From Chloroflexota bacterium (GTDB lineage: Bacteria; Chloroflexota; Anaerolineae; Aggregatilineales; J027): DNA of 64,000 nucleotides. A program made the position numbers and the translations under genes. The notes beneath the pieces are model-generated. The model was not told the origin of the DNA and did not search any database. It saw only the letters and a list, made by a program, of their open reading frames with translations. The stretch lies in assembly GCA_024434115.1 (NCBI GenBank), contig QMIT01000013.1, positions 62,001-126,000 of the forward strand, given 5' to 3'. Shown piece by piece: positions 1-8,886 of the stretch (positions within the stretch are counted from its first letter, which is position 1; every line of letters starts with the position of its first letter).

Positions 1-1
1 G

Positions 2-1285
2 GGGGCCATGCTGCTCGCCTCGATCATGCTCGAACTGGATCGGCGTGTCAGCACCAAAACCCTTGAAGCATTAGGCCTGTTTTATGACGGCGATATTGAT
101 GGTGAGCGCCTCCTGCTGGCGACGATTGCCGGGTCAATGATTACCGTAGCAGGAGTCGTGTTTTCGATAGTGATGGTGGCGTTGTCATTTACCTCGACGC
201 AATCCGGCCCCCGCTTGCTTATCAACTTTATGCGAGATCGCGGTACACAGATTGTGCTTGGCGTCTTCACGGCAACTTTCATCTACAGTTTTCTAGTCTT
301 ACGTACCATCCGTGTGGCTGACTCTGAAAATGGCAATCTGCCTCATTTGTCTGTCACTGTCGGGATTCTATTGGCCGTCCTAAGTTTTGGTGTCCTAATT
401 TACTTCATCCATCACACTGCCGAAGCGATTCAAATCCCCAACCTCATTGCTCGAGTAGGCAGCAATCTACATGATGCCGTCCATGCTAACTTCCCCCAGC
501 CTACTGTGTCGCAGTTGAATTCACCATATCCAGTCATTGAGCAGACCATTGCCGACCTGTCTTACCCGCTTACTGAGTTGATTAGAAGTCCACGCAGTGG
601 CTATCTACGACTGATTGACTTTGGGATGTTGGCAGAAATTGCTCTCTCCCACAATTACGTGATATGGGTGCGCCATCACCCCGGGGACTTTGTTTCGGCA
701 GGGGGTACATTGGCAAAAATCTGGTCGGAGAAGCCCATTGAGACAACAACTAAGACTGATCTTGAAATTGCCTTTGTGACGGATACCCATCGTTCACCGG
801 ATTACGATATTGAGTTTTTATTTAATGAACTGGTGGAGGTTGGCCTGCGGGCAATTTCGCCTGCCATCAATGACCCCTTTACTGCGATGAGTTGTTTGGA
901 CTGGCTAGGGGCGGCGCTATGCCAAATTGCCGAACGTCAACTGCCGTCTCCCTATCACTATGATGAAAACGGCAAACTACGCCTGATTTGTTACGCACCA
1001 AGCTTCAAGGGGCTGATGGATGATGCTTTTAATCAACTGCGCCAATATGGACAATCTAGTGTGGCCGTAACGATTCGTTTGCTGGAAACCCTACAAGCAA
1101 TCGCGGAACGGCTGTATCGTGTGGACGATTTTGAGGTCGTCAAACGCCATGCTTCCATGACACTGCATGGGTCAACCTTAACGCCGCTTGAAGCAACTGA
1201 CCGTGAAGATATTGAGTCGGCGTATCAGACTGTTATTGATACTCTTGAACAGCGTAAAATCCTTATTGACTCAACGGAAGCATAA
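2..1285 (+). CDS. DUF2254-family membrane protein, 5'-truncated by window edge
   Basis: This is a predicted integral membrane protein of the DUF2254 family, whose biochemical role is unknown. The reading frame is open to the first base of the window, so the N-terminus, probably another transmembrane segment, is missing. The visible part begins in a hydrophobic stretch. It continues with three clear membrane helices within about residues 35-145, then a long soluble C-terminal domain containing the phrase AISPAINDPFTA, typical of this family. The family is usually 420-450 residues long, so little is missing. A strong inverted repeat overlaps the stop codon. The next gene converges on it, so it is probably a single gene or the last gene of its operon. 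Confidence 0.8.
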   Translation, partial: GAMLLASIMLELDRRVSTKTLEALGLFYDGDIDGERLLLATIAGSMITVAGVVFSIVMVALSFTSTQSGPRLLINFMRDRGTQIVLGVFTATFIYSFLVLRTIRVADSENGNLPHLSVTVGILLAVLSFGVLIYFIHHTAEAIQIPNLIARVGSNLHDAVHANFPQPTVSQLNSPYPVIEQTIADLSYPLTELIRSPRSGYLRLIDFGMLAEIALSHNYVIWVRHHPGDFVSAGGTLAKIWSEKPIETTTKTDLEIAFVTDTHRSPDYDIEFLFNELVEVGLRAISPAINDPFTAMSCLDWLGAALCQIAERQLPSPYHYDENGKLRLICYAPSFKGLMDDAFNQLRQYGQSSVAVTIRLLETLQAIAERLYRVDDFEVVKRHASMTLHGSTLTPLEATDREDIESAYQTVIDTLEQRKILIDSTEA

Positions 1286-1326
1286 CCAACCCCGGATATT
1301 GTAGGGGGAATGCGTCGGGGTTGGTT
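1284..1326. terminator. Hairpin between convergent genes (likely terminator)
   Basis: Eleven-base perfect arms (aaccaaccccg at 1284-1294 and its complement at 1316-1326) enclose a 21-base loop. The hairpin begins on the stop codon of the DUF2254 gene and lies between two convergent genes. Neither side has a good T tract, so it is a weak intrinsic terminator or a transcript-end stabilising hairpin. Confidence 0.5.
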
Positions 1327-1360
1327 TGTAGAATAGGTAGCCAATATAAACGTTGGCTGG

Positions 1361-2626
1361 CTACTCGGAATAGCTATCAAGAATGGCGGCAGCACTTTCG
1401 ATGTCACCTGCAATGAGTTTCGAGAATACCCCGTCTAATTGACTATCATCTGCATGGGCTTTTCTAAGGTTGAGTAGGCGCAATGGGAGTTCCAACTGTT
1501 CAGCGGTAAAAACGAAATCAGCCCCATCGAATGTGCGGCGAGTCTCTTGCAGCATTGCCAAATATTGATAACCAAATTCCTCGGTAGGCTCGATAATCGT
1601 CCCCTCGCCATAATCGTTCCACGTGATGAGTTGGATAATGTCGGGGTTTTGGTCGAGGGCCATTTGCAAGGTATAGCGGAACGTCTCCCCGCTCTCAGCA
1701 TCCAAATAACCGTAGCTGTCGCGTACACCTGCCTCTTCATAAATATCATGGAAGCCGGGGAAAGCCCCGCCCACCACAAAATCCTTACGGGCCGCCTTGC
1801 GATAAAAATCATTGAGATAGGCTTCAATGGCAGCACGGTTATAGGTAACACCGCCTTGCATGGGAGGCCAAGGATAGCTGCACAGGGCATTGGTGACATT
1901 GTGTTTATCAAGGGTAATGAGGGCGGGTTGTGGTTTGAGGTCTGTAAATAAGGTTTCCCAATCACTGGCACTCTTAAAATACTGCGGGCCAAAGGTGAAC
2001 AACAATGGCTGACCATTGGCTTTGGGATAGTTTTCTTTTGCGAACCACTGTTTCTGCGCAAAGGTCATATCGGCTTGCCCAAAGGGGAGTCGTTCGCTTT
2101 CCTCAATATGACCGCTCTCTACCATGTGCATGACCGTCTGGTCTTCGTAACATAGGGAAAAACGTAGCCCTGCCTTCTCGATATATTCGAACAGCTTCAT
2201 AGTGGCATCATTAAGATCGGCATAGTCACGGAAATTTTCGACCCCATACCAATCTACAATCACTCCATCAATGCCACTGAGTTTCATCAGCAGCACTTGA
2301 TATTCGAGCAAATCAGGATCGCTGGAATCATATGGCCCAGTCAACGGCATATAATGGGAAGCGATCTCAGGGCGGCCATTTTCATCTGTCACACGCGGAT
2401 TAAAATGATCCATCGTCCAATGCCAGCCCCAACGATAACTAATCTCTGGTGTTTGGTACCACGGCATGTAATGAGCCATCAAGAGTGGGCGACCTGCTGT
2501 TTGGCGCATATTTCGGGCAGCCTTTGGTTCAGTAGTCGAAAACGCATAGCTCGTATTGTAATGCAGGGCCTGCCCAATGAGCAGCGCCCCAGCCCCTTTA
2601 AAAAATGTTCGACGTGAAATAGGCAT
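1361..2626 (-). CDS. Tat-exported GH99/GH71-like glycoside hydrolase
   Basis: Predicted secreted glycosidase of the GH71/GH99-like group, whose characterised members include endo-alpha-mannosidases. The first 30 residues form a twin-arginine signal (SRRTFFKGAG followed by a hydrophobic stretch ending near YAFS). The mature protein opens with AHYMPWYQTPE and later has GVIVDWYG. The aromatic-rich (Y/W)Y..P start and the barrel strand ending in VDW are typical of this group. The ATG start has an AAGGA-type ribosome binding site. It is the last gene of the sugar operon, 48 bp after the GH31 gene. Its substrate is not determined by sequence; an alpha-linked glycan is an inference from its neighbours. 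Confidence 0.75.
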   Translation of the reverse strand: MPISRRTFFKGAGALLIGQALHYNTSYAFSTTEPKAARNMRQTAGRPLLMAHYMPWYQTPEISYRWGWHWTMDHFNPRVTDENGRPEIASHYMPLTGPYDSSDPDLLEYQVLLMKLSGIDGVIVDWYGVENFRDYADLNDATMKLFEYIEKAGLRFSLCYEDQTVMHMVESGHIEESERLPFGQADMTFAQKQWFAKENYPKANGQPLLFTFGPQYFKSASDWETLFTDLKPQPALITLDKHNVTNALCSYPWPPMQGGVTYNRAAIEAYLNDFYRKAARKDFVVGGAFPGFHDIYEEAGVRDSYGYLDAESGETFRYTLQMALDQNPDIIQLITWNDYGEGTIIEPTEEFGYQYLAMLQETRRTFDGADFVFTAEQLELPLRLLNLRKAHADDSQLDGVFSKLIAGDIESAAAILDSYSE

Positions 2627-2674
2627 AATTTGTTTCCTTCGTTCACGAATAGATAATAAGGCGCTCCCGTTGTG

Positions 2675-5353
2675 TCAGGGGGTATTCTCTCGATAGCCTT
2701 CCGACGCCGTCCATAAATTGAGATAGTCAATTTGGGCGTGCCATTGGGTGCGGTGTACCTGCTCCTCATAAGCGCCGTGTCGCCACACATGGACGGGAGG
2801 AGTAAGAGTCGTGAAACGTGGCAATACGCCGTTGATGTGATTGGCCGCGCGTAAAAACCCAAAATGGAGATAGGCATCTCGGTAGCGATAGGTGATAAGG
2901 GGATTCTCGGTATTGTTCCACATCACTACCTGTACGGGTTTGTCCGTGTCGGAAATTGTATCTAACCCGGCCTCGCAAAGCACTTCAAACAACACCCGGC
3001 TCTGTGAATCTGACAGCGTGATGATATGCGGAGCTAATTGAGCAGGGTCGGCTATGATAGCATTTATCTCATCAGCTACGCGGTTGCGTACTCCCGTATG
3101 CAGCTTAAAAAATCGCAGGTGATGGAGCAGGGTTTCACGTTTGCGAGCGCGGCGGGAGAGTGGGGAACCCGATGGACTTTCTAATGTCAATTGTAGGCTC
3201 ATTTGTCGGTCTAGTGGAATCGCTGTCAGGTGGAGGGTCTCGGTGTTTACATCATAGCTCTGGTCAATGGCGTGCCCATTTGCAGTGACCTCGACCCGTT
3301 CAGCCACCCCATGAATGTGGAAATGGAAAAGCCGCTGCTGTGGAATGAGTGACGTGTCACCAGAGGGGGCGTCTATAACTAATTCCAGCTTGTGGTCTGA
3401 CCATCGCTGAGTAAAACGGGTCTCGCAAAAATGCCCCTCGGTAAATGCGGTAGTCTCGCCATCGTCCTCATATAGGGTAAAGGTGTTATCTGCACCTGCA
3501 AAAATATGGATATGCAGTTCGCTCGGATTGCTAACCCCATTGAGTCCATCGGCAAGGGGGAGAATCGCGCCGGTTTTGGCAAATAATGGGATGTCGCCTA
3601 GCCTACCATAAATGGCGTGCCAGCGATTTCCGGCGAAATGTTCCCCGCTCAAGAAGTGAACCCAATCGCCTTCGGGCAGCCATACCACTTGGCGACTCAG
3701 TTGGGTATCGGGGTCGGCAGGATGGACATACGGCGCGACGATTAATTCAGTGCCGAACAAATATTGGTGTGGACAGTGATAGGCCTCTTCGTTTTCGGGA
3801 TACTCATAATACATCGGCTGTGTTAGAGGGAGACTGTCCTGATGGGCGCGGCGAGCCATTGTATAAAGATAAGGGATAAAGGCATGGCGTAATTGCAGGG
3901 CTTCGCGCAACACCTTTAAGACTTCGGCATCTTCAAAAGCCCAAGGCCGCTGGTCATAATATTCACCTTTGCCCACATGCAACCGCATAATCGGGCTGAA
4001 CACGCCAAACTGCACCCAGCGTACAAACAGTTCACTGTCCTGTATACCCCCTGTATGTCCCCCAATATCGTGACTCCACCAACCATAAGCGATGTTGGTC
4101 GCGGTGGGGGTCATGTACGTTTGGAAACGCAGTGACTCCCATGTCCGATAGGTATCGCCGGAAAAGCCAATAGGATACCGTTGGTGGCCTTCATTACCCC
4201 AGCGTGAAAAGATAAATGGGCGGCGAGAACCATCACGGCCTAGATCATAAAAGTGCAGATGGTTAATTAACCATAGTGGATCAAGGCCGGGGAGGGAGCA
4301 TTTTTGCCCCTGCTGCCAATCTACCCACCAGAAATCAATGCCCATCTTCTCATACGGGTGATGTAGGACTTCAAAATAGGCTTTGGCAAATTCCGGATCG
4401 GCAATATCAAAAGCCACTGGTTGCTTGGTGACAGGGTCAATTCCCATACGCCGTGCCATCTCGGGATATTGGGTTTCGTGGTCGTGGATACCCTCGGCGG
4501 GATGAAGATTTAGTGCTGTCTTTAGGCCCTTACGATGGAAAAATTCAATCAGGCCATCGGGGTCGGGGAATAACTCCCGATTCCATGTATAGCCTGTCCA
4601 ACCCGTACTGCCATTGTTTGTTTCGGTGAGATGCCAATCCATGTCCACGATGCACACCGAAAAGGGCAGTTGGTAGGCTTCAAAATCTTCAATCAACTGC
4701 ATAAGGTCGGCTTGGGTATAGTTCCAATAACGACTCCACCAATTCCCCAAAATCCAGCGTGGAATCATGGGCATTGGCCCGCTGATACGACAGTAATCAC
4801 GCAGGCAGGTTTTGTAATCGTGCCCATAGCCGAAGAAGTACCAATCTATTCCCCCAACAGCACGCGGTTCAATCCAAAAGTCGTCATTAAAAACAAAGGT
4901 AGTCGAATCATCAAGCACCGACCAGCCCTGCCGCGACATTAAACCCTGTGTCAGCGAGGTATAGCCGTTGATGAAATCCAGCGTGCGGGTAGTGCCACCT
5001 AGATTTCCTTCAGGATTGTCACCGGGATGCCAGACCACGCCTGTTTCTTTGAGGGTGATCGTGAGATTATCCATGCCGAAAGGCTCACCGGTCTCACAGT
5101 ATTCGAGTCGCAAATAGGCGGTTTCGATTTCGACAGTGTTGGCGCTGAAGCGTGAAGTAAATCCCGGCACTGGCTGATTCCGATACCAAAACGCTTGGCT
5201 TGCCCGATCTTCAAAAATTCCGTCTGGGTGATGTTCAAGTCGAATGAGGCGATCAGTCAGCACAGAAAAACGCGCTGTACCGAATTGGATCACGACCTCA
5301 TCATTGGCGATGGGGCTGAGGTGGACATGAAAATGTTCGGGTAAAACCGACAT
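2675..5353 (-). CDS. GH31 family glycoside hydrolase (alpha-glucosidase/alpha-xylosidase type)
   Basis: Predicted cytoplasmic GH31 enzyme that removes alpha-linked sugars from the non-reducing end of imported oligosaccharides. It has an N-terminal beta-sandwich, a (beta/alpha)8 barrel with the nucleophile Asp in FWWVDWQQG (about residue 340) and the acid/base Asp in FSGDTYRTW (about residue 400), then a C-terminal beta domain with LFAKTGAILPL. Instead of stopping there it continues for about 160 residues of unrecognised sequence. No signal peptide is seen. I chose the ATG at 5353 because GGAGA lies 8 bases upstream. A longer in-frame GTG at 5395 lacks this and would add 14 residues. The gene lies 49 bp after the second permease gene, within the ABC transporter operon. 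Confidence 0.88.
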   Translation of the reverse strand: MSVLPEHFHVHLSPIANDEVVIQFGTARFSVLTDRLIRLEHHPDGIFEDRASQAFWYRNQPVPGFTSRFSANTVEIETAYLRLEYCETGEPFGMDNLTITLKETGVVWHPGDNPEGNLGGTTRTLDFINGYTSLTQGLMSRQGWSVLDDSTTFVFNDDFWIEPRAVGGIDWYFFGYGHDYKTCLRDYCRISGPMPMIPRWILGNWWSRYWNYTQADLMQLIEDFEAYQLPFSVCIVDMDWHLTETNNGSTGWTGYTWNRELFPDPDGLIEFFHRKGLKTALNLHPAEGIHDHETQYPEMARRMGIDPVTKQPVAFDIADPEFAKAYFEVLHHPYEKMGIDFWWVDWQQGQKCSLPGLDPLWLINHLHFYDLGRDGSRRPFIFSRWGNEGHQRYPIGFSGDTYRTWESLRFQTYMTPTATNIAYGWWSHDIGGHTGGIQDSELFVRWVQFGVFSPIMRLHVGKGEYYDQRPWAFEDAEVLKVLREALQLRHAFIPYLYTMARRAHQDSLPLTQPMYYEYPENEEAYHCPHQYLFGTELIVAPYVHPADPDTQLSRQVVWLPEGDWVHFLSGEHFAGNRWHAIYGRLGDIPLFAKTGAILPLADGLNGVSNPSELHIHIFAGADNTFTLYEDDGETTAFTEGHFCETRFTQRWSDHKLELVIDAPSGDTSLIPQQRLFHFHIHGVAERVEVTANGHAIDQSYDVNTETLHLTAIPLDRQMSLQLTLESPSGSPLSRRARKRETLLHHLRFFKLHTGVRNRVADEINAIIADPAQLAPHIITLSDSQSRVLFEVLCEAGLDTISDTDKPVQVVMWNNTENPLITYRYRDAYLHFGFLRAANHINGVLPRFTTLTPPVHVWRHGAYEEQVHRTQWHAQIDYLNLWTASEGYRENTP

Positions 5354-5402
5354 GACACTATTCTCCAAAGAAGTGGGTTGCTGTTGAATGATCACAACCG
5401 AG

Positions 5403-6272
5403 TTACCCCTTAATACTGCCCATCGTCAACCCCGCCTTGAGATAACGTTGCATCAAAATGGCAATGAACAGGGGGGGAAGCAGGGCCATAAACGCCGCCG
5501 CCATTTGCAGATTCACCCCATAATCTTTGGCGACATAAAATAGACGCACGGTGATGGGCTGGCGTTCGGGGTCACTAATGACCAGTAGCGGCAGAAGATA
5601 ATCTTTCCAGATGTTCATAAAGGATAGGATGCCCAAAATGATGATGATGGAGCGCGACAGGGGCAGAATGATATAAATCAATGTTTGAAACGAAGATGCC
5701 CCATCAATTTTGGCGCTATCGGTGATGTCTGGTGGAATCCGGTCAAAAAAGCTCTTGAGGACAAAAATCCCAAAGGCATCCGCCGCATAGGGTATCCATA
5801 GCCCCCAATAGCTGTCCAAAATGCTTTTATGCACAATGGGTAGGTTCCCCAATGTCACAAATAGGGGCACGAGATAGGCAATGCTAGGAATCATTAAGGT
5901 CAGCAGAAATGCCAGCATCACCAGTTGGCGACCAAATGGCTTGAGTTGGGACAAGGAATAGGCCGCCATAACTGAAACTGTCAACCGCAACAAGACGCTC
6001 ATCGTGACAATGATAAACGAATTGCGGAACAACTTCAGCATCTTGAAGTCTTCCCATGCGTCACGATAATTGTGCCACTGGGCTTTCTGAGGAATGAGGT
6101 TGAGGCCAGAGTTGAAAACCTCAAGACTGCCTTTTAGACCGGATGTGAAAGCATAGACGAAGGGAAATAACACTATCAGGGCTAAGATAGTGAGGATGAC
6201 AACTGTGACCCCATAATAAATCCGGCCTTTGGGGGTCTTTAACTCGATACTGGATAAAAATCCGCGATCCAT
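5403..6272 (-). CDS. Sugar ABC transporter permease, MalG type
   Basis: Inner-membrane permease of the carbohydrate uptake ABC family (CUT1, MalG/LacG type), 289 residues. It has six predicted membrane helices and the cytoplasmic coupling segment typical of the family (TDSAKIDGASSFQTLIYIILP, an EAA-loop variant). The C-terminus MGSIKG also resembles family members. The ATG start follows GGGAGG by 6 bases. Only 12 bp separate it from the upstream permease gene, so the two are co-transcribed and should form a heterodimer. No ATPase (MalK type) is encoded in this operon, so a shared ATPase elsewhere is required, as is common for CUT1 systems. Confidence 0.92.
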   Translation of the reverse strand: MDRGFLSSIELKTPKGRIYYGVTVVILTILALIVLFPFVYAFTSGLKGSLEVFNSGLNLIPQKAQWHNYRDAWEDFKMLKLFRNSFIIVTMSVLLRLTVSVMAAYSLSQLKPFGRQLVMLAFLLTLMIPSIAYLVPLFVTLGNLPIVHKSILDSYWGLWIPYAADAFGIFVLKSFFDRIPPDITDSAKIDGASSFQTLIYIILPLSRSIIIILGILSFMNIWKDYLLPLLVISDPERQPITVRLFYVAKDYGVNLQMAAAFMALLPPLFIAILMQRYLKAGLTMGSIKG

Positions 6273-6284
6273 GTTTGGCCTCCC

Positions 6285-7226
6285 CTAATTTTCTTGCCGA
6301 GCGGCGATACGGCGATTGACGATTTGATAGAAGGCGGAGAAGGCTACCAAGACAATGACCAACACCACGCTCCATGCCGCTGCATACCCCATGTCGGCCC
6401 GCCCAAAAGCGCGGTTATAAATATGCAGCACTGGCGTTAAGGTCTCGCGTCGGCCCGGCCCTCCTTTGGTAAACAAGAAGGGTTCGGTGAATACCTGCAC
6501 GACGGCCAAAATTTGCAGCACGAATAGCAGCGACATGATGGGGAAAAGATGGGGCAGGGTGATATGTCGAATTCGCATCAATGGGGAGGCACCATCCAAT
6601 TCCGCCGCCTCATACAATTCAGTGGGAATATCAAGCAGGCTAGATAAATAGATCAAGGTGGTCGTACCGAACGTTCCCCATGTCATGACGGCCACGATAG
6701 ATGGTTTTGCCAATTTCGGGTCATACAACCACAGTTGGCCTTTGATGCCAAATATCTCCAAAAACTCATTTAGTATGCCTGAGTCAGGGTCATAAATAAA
6801 ACGCCACACAATTACCGCGATGGAAACGGGCACAACGCTGGGCAAGAAATAAACAATGCGAAAGAACCCTTTGCCAAAGCGTATTTCTCGCACCAGAATC
6901 GCAACAACGACTGGCACGGCATACCCCAATAAAATACTCCACGAGGCGAATTCGATGCTGTTCTCAAAAATTATTTTACGAGCAGGGTCTTTCTTCATGA
7001 GTTCATAGTTTTCAAACCCGACATTCTTAGATTCACCGATCAGGCTGACTTCTTGAAAACTCATCTGGAAGGCCCGCACAATGGGATACCACGCCACCAG
7101 CGCAAACACGATAATCGCAGGTAGTAGGAACAAATATCCATTGAGATGTCGAGTGAGACGATAGGGTAGCACCGAAAAAGGTCGTGTAATTGTGCGCGTG
7201 GTTTGCAAAGCGTAAGTAAGTTTCAT
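6285..7226 (-). CDS. Sugar ABC transporter permease, MalF type
   Basis: Inner-membrane permease of CUT1 type, 313 residues, partner of the downstream MalG-type protein. After a basic N-terminus come about six helices. The coupling loop reads ELYEAAELDGASPLMRIRHI, a good EAA motif. I chose the ATG at 7226 because AAGGAG lies 8 bases before it. The in-frame GTG at 7235 overlaps that ribosome binding site and cannot be the main start. Upstream is a terminator-like hairpin that separates it from the binding-protein gene, so expression should be lower than that of the binding protein. Confidence 0.92.
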   Translation of the reverse strand: MKLTYALQTTRTITRPFSVLPYRLTRHLNGYLFLLPAIIVFALVAWYPIVRAFQMSFQEVSLIGESKNVGFENYELMKKDPARKIIFENSIEFASWSILLGYAVPVVVAILVREIRFGKGFFRIVYFLPSVVPVSIAVIVWRFIYDPDSGILNEFLEIFGIKGQLWLYDPKLAKPSIVAVMTWGTFGTTTLIYLSSLLDIPTELYEAAELDGASPLMRIRHITLPHLFPIMSLLFVLQILAVVQVFTEPFLFTKGGPGRRETLTPVLHIYNRAFGRADMGYAAAWSVVLVIVLVAFSAFYQIVNRRIAARQEN

Positions 7227-7240
7227 AAGTGGCACTCCTT

Positions 7241-7273
7241 AAAAAAGTCGGGCAGGACCCCTTCCTACCCGAC
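7241..7273 (-). terminator. Intra-operon terminator/attenuator after the binding-protein gene
   Basis: Read on the minus strand, an 11-bp stem (GTCGGGTAGGA with TCCTGCCCGAC, one G-T pair) is followed by six T residues. It sits between the stop of the binding-protein gene and the ribosome binding site of the MalF-type permease. Such hairpins commonly make the binding protein more abundant than the membrane components. Confidence 0.75.
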
Positions 7274-7285
7274 CTCGGACATCTC

Positions 7286-8689
7286 TTAGCGATCAAGCAC
7301 GAAGGCTTGGAATTCTTCGGCAACCTCAGCGAGGCGGCTTTCAGGGTCGCTGTTTTCATCGCTCAAAATCTCGCTGACCAGCACGCCCAATTCCGCATAG
7401 TAATCCTGCGCAGCGGCGGGTGGTTCGGCTTGCAAGGTCACTTCGCCAGCCTTAACTGCGTCGTTGAAGGCGACATAGTTCTCAACGGGCAGCACATTGT
7501 ATTGTGCTTCAAACGTCTCACGCGCAGTCTGATAGTCACCCACGTACAGGGGCAGAACGGGCTGACCAATGGCGCGGCCTTGTTCTGAAAGGGTGATCGT
7601 CGAGGTTTCATATTCAACGGGGTCGAATTGACGCCATGCTTGGAAGTAGAAAGCGGCTTCTTGTTCATCGGCAGAAGCGCTGCCGTTGACCATCCACAAA
7701 TTACCACCTGTTAGCGCCACGCGACCATTCGGGCCAGCGGGCATCGCAGCGTAACCGAACTTGTTCAGGTCGGCATCGGGGAATTGGTTGTTCATGAAGC
7801 CGAATTGGTCGCCTGCATAAATCACCATTGCCACGCGCTCAGAAGCCAGCGCTTCGGTGATCGTGCCCCAATCAAGCGTTGCGCCGGGCAGTACATCATA
7901 TTCCCAGCGTAGGTCATGAACGAAATTGAGGGCATCAACCGTTGGGCCTTCGCCAAATTGAGCACTGTACTGGCCGTCACCTTCGGGCTTGATGATGCCT
8001 TCGGGGGTCGCACCAAAGCCGTAAGCGATATTGGTATAATGCCAGCCCGTCGCGCCGGAGCCGTCATTGATAAAGGCAAAACCCGCCACACCATTGTCAT
8101 GATCGGTCAAAGCAACTGCCATTTCGGCCAGTTCTTCCCATGTTGCAGGGGGAGCGTCAAAACCTGCATCCGCCAACATCTGGATGTTATAGGCCAAGCC
8201 AAGTGAATAGGCGAAATCTGGAATTCCGTAGACTTTGCCGTCTTGACTGGCAATCGCAAGGACATTAGGATTAAATACGCTGTTGAGGCCAGTCGCTTCA
8301 TAATAGGTGGTCAAATCCGCTACCGCATTTTGACCGATGAATTTTTCGGGTTCGGTGAAGTAAGTCTTAAAGAGTGTGGGGAGTTGGCCGCCTGCCACTA
8401 ATGCAAGATAGGCAATCGGATCATATTCCAATTCCAAGCCTTCGATAGTCACATTGGGATACATTGCTTGGAATTTGGCGACCTGTGCCTCATAGACCGC
8501 TAGTTCTTCCGCAAGGTCAGCCGGGGGTTTGTTGCTCACGGTGATATGGACGTCGCGGCCTTCCGCGATTTGGTCTGGCATGGTGAGAACGGCGGGGACT
8601 GATGGGCCATCTTGCCCACGAGTAGGGGCTATGTGGAGGCTGGCGAGTGCCACAACTACGACCAAGAGTAGTGAAAACTTCAATTTCAT
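7286..8689 (-). CDS. Sugar ABC transporter substrate-binding protein
   Basis: Extracytoplasmic solute-binding protein (family 1, maltose-binding type), 467 residues. The N-terminus has a short basic region, a run of Leu/Val/Ala and the cleavage-like end TRGQ, so it looks like an ordinary Sec signal rather than a lipoprotein. The body has typical features of these proteins: an N-terminal lobe with AQVAKFQAMYPNV and a hinge region with LADAGFDAPPATWEELAEMA. The ATG follows AGGAGA. It is the first gene of the operon and is divergent from the LacI-type regulator gene, with a 20-bp palindrome in the shared region. The ligand is unknown; co-location with GH31 and GH99-like enzymes suggests an oligosaccharide. 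Confidence 0.9.
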   Translation of the reverse strand: MKLKFSLLLVVVVALASLHIAPTRGQDGPSVPAVLTMPDQIAEGRDVHITVSNKPPADLAEELAVYEAQVAKFQAMYPNVTIEGLELEYDPIAYLALVAGGQLPTLFKTYFTEPEKFIGQNAVADLTTYYEATGLNSVFNPNVLAIASQDGKVYGIPDFAYSLGLAYNIQMLADAGFDAPPATWEELAEMAVALTDHDNGVAGFAFINDGSGATGWHYTNIAYGFGATPEGIIKPEGDGQYSAQFGEGPTVDALNFVHDLRWEYDVLPGATLDWGTITEALASERVAMVIYAGDQFGFMNNQFPDADLNKFGYAAMPAGPNGRVALTGGNLWMVNGSASADEQEAAFYFQAWRQFDPVEYETSTITLSEQGRAIGQPVLPLYVGDYQTARETFEAQYNVLPVENYVAFNDAVKAGEVTLQAEPPAAAQDYYAELGVLVSEILSDENSDPESRLAEVAEEFQAFVLDR

Positions 8690-8739
8690 AATCTTATTTC
8701 TCCTAAACTGATTATGATAGTGTTAGGTTGTTAGATTGT

Positions 8740-8770
8740 TACCGATAGTTTTTCACGGAAATTATCGGTA
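8740..8770. repeat. Inverted repeat in the leader of the sugar operon
   Basis: Perfect 8-bp arms (taccgata at 8740-8747, tatcggta at 8763-8770) are separated by 15 bases. They lie between the operator palindrome and the binding-protein gene. The repeat could be a second protein-binding site or an RNA hairpin in the 5' leader; the sequence does not decide. Confidence 0.45.
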
Positions 8771-8777
8771 CATGATT

Positions 8778-8797
8778 TTTTTGAGACGTCTCAAAAA
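8778..8797. promoter_or_regulatory. 20-bp palindromic operator, probable LacI-family site
   Basis: A perfect 20-bp palindrome (ttttt-gagac then gtctc-aaaaa) with a central CG step, the usual architecture of a LacI-family operator. It lies between the sugar operon and the LacI-type gene. Its right half overlaps the likely -35 box (TTGAGA, 8781-8786) of the regulator's own promoter, so binding would also repress the regulator. The assignment to this regulator is inferred from position. Confidence 0.8.
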
Positions 8798-8808
8798 TAG
8801 TGTATACT
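8781..8808 (+). promoter_or_regulatory. Probable promoter of the LacI-type regulator
   Basis: TTGAGA at 8781-8786 and TATACT at 8803-8808 are separated by 16 bases, a reasonable vegetative promoter about 80 bp before the regulator's ATG. The -35 box lies inside the 20-bp palindrome. I could not assign an equally convincing promoter to the divergent sugar operon. Confidence 0.6.
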
Positions 8809-8886
8809 CACACTATGGGTTTGTCAAGCAACTGGCCCCGACGAATTTTGGTATATTAGGCACCCACTAACGGCAGGAGAACTTCT

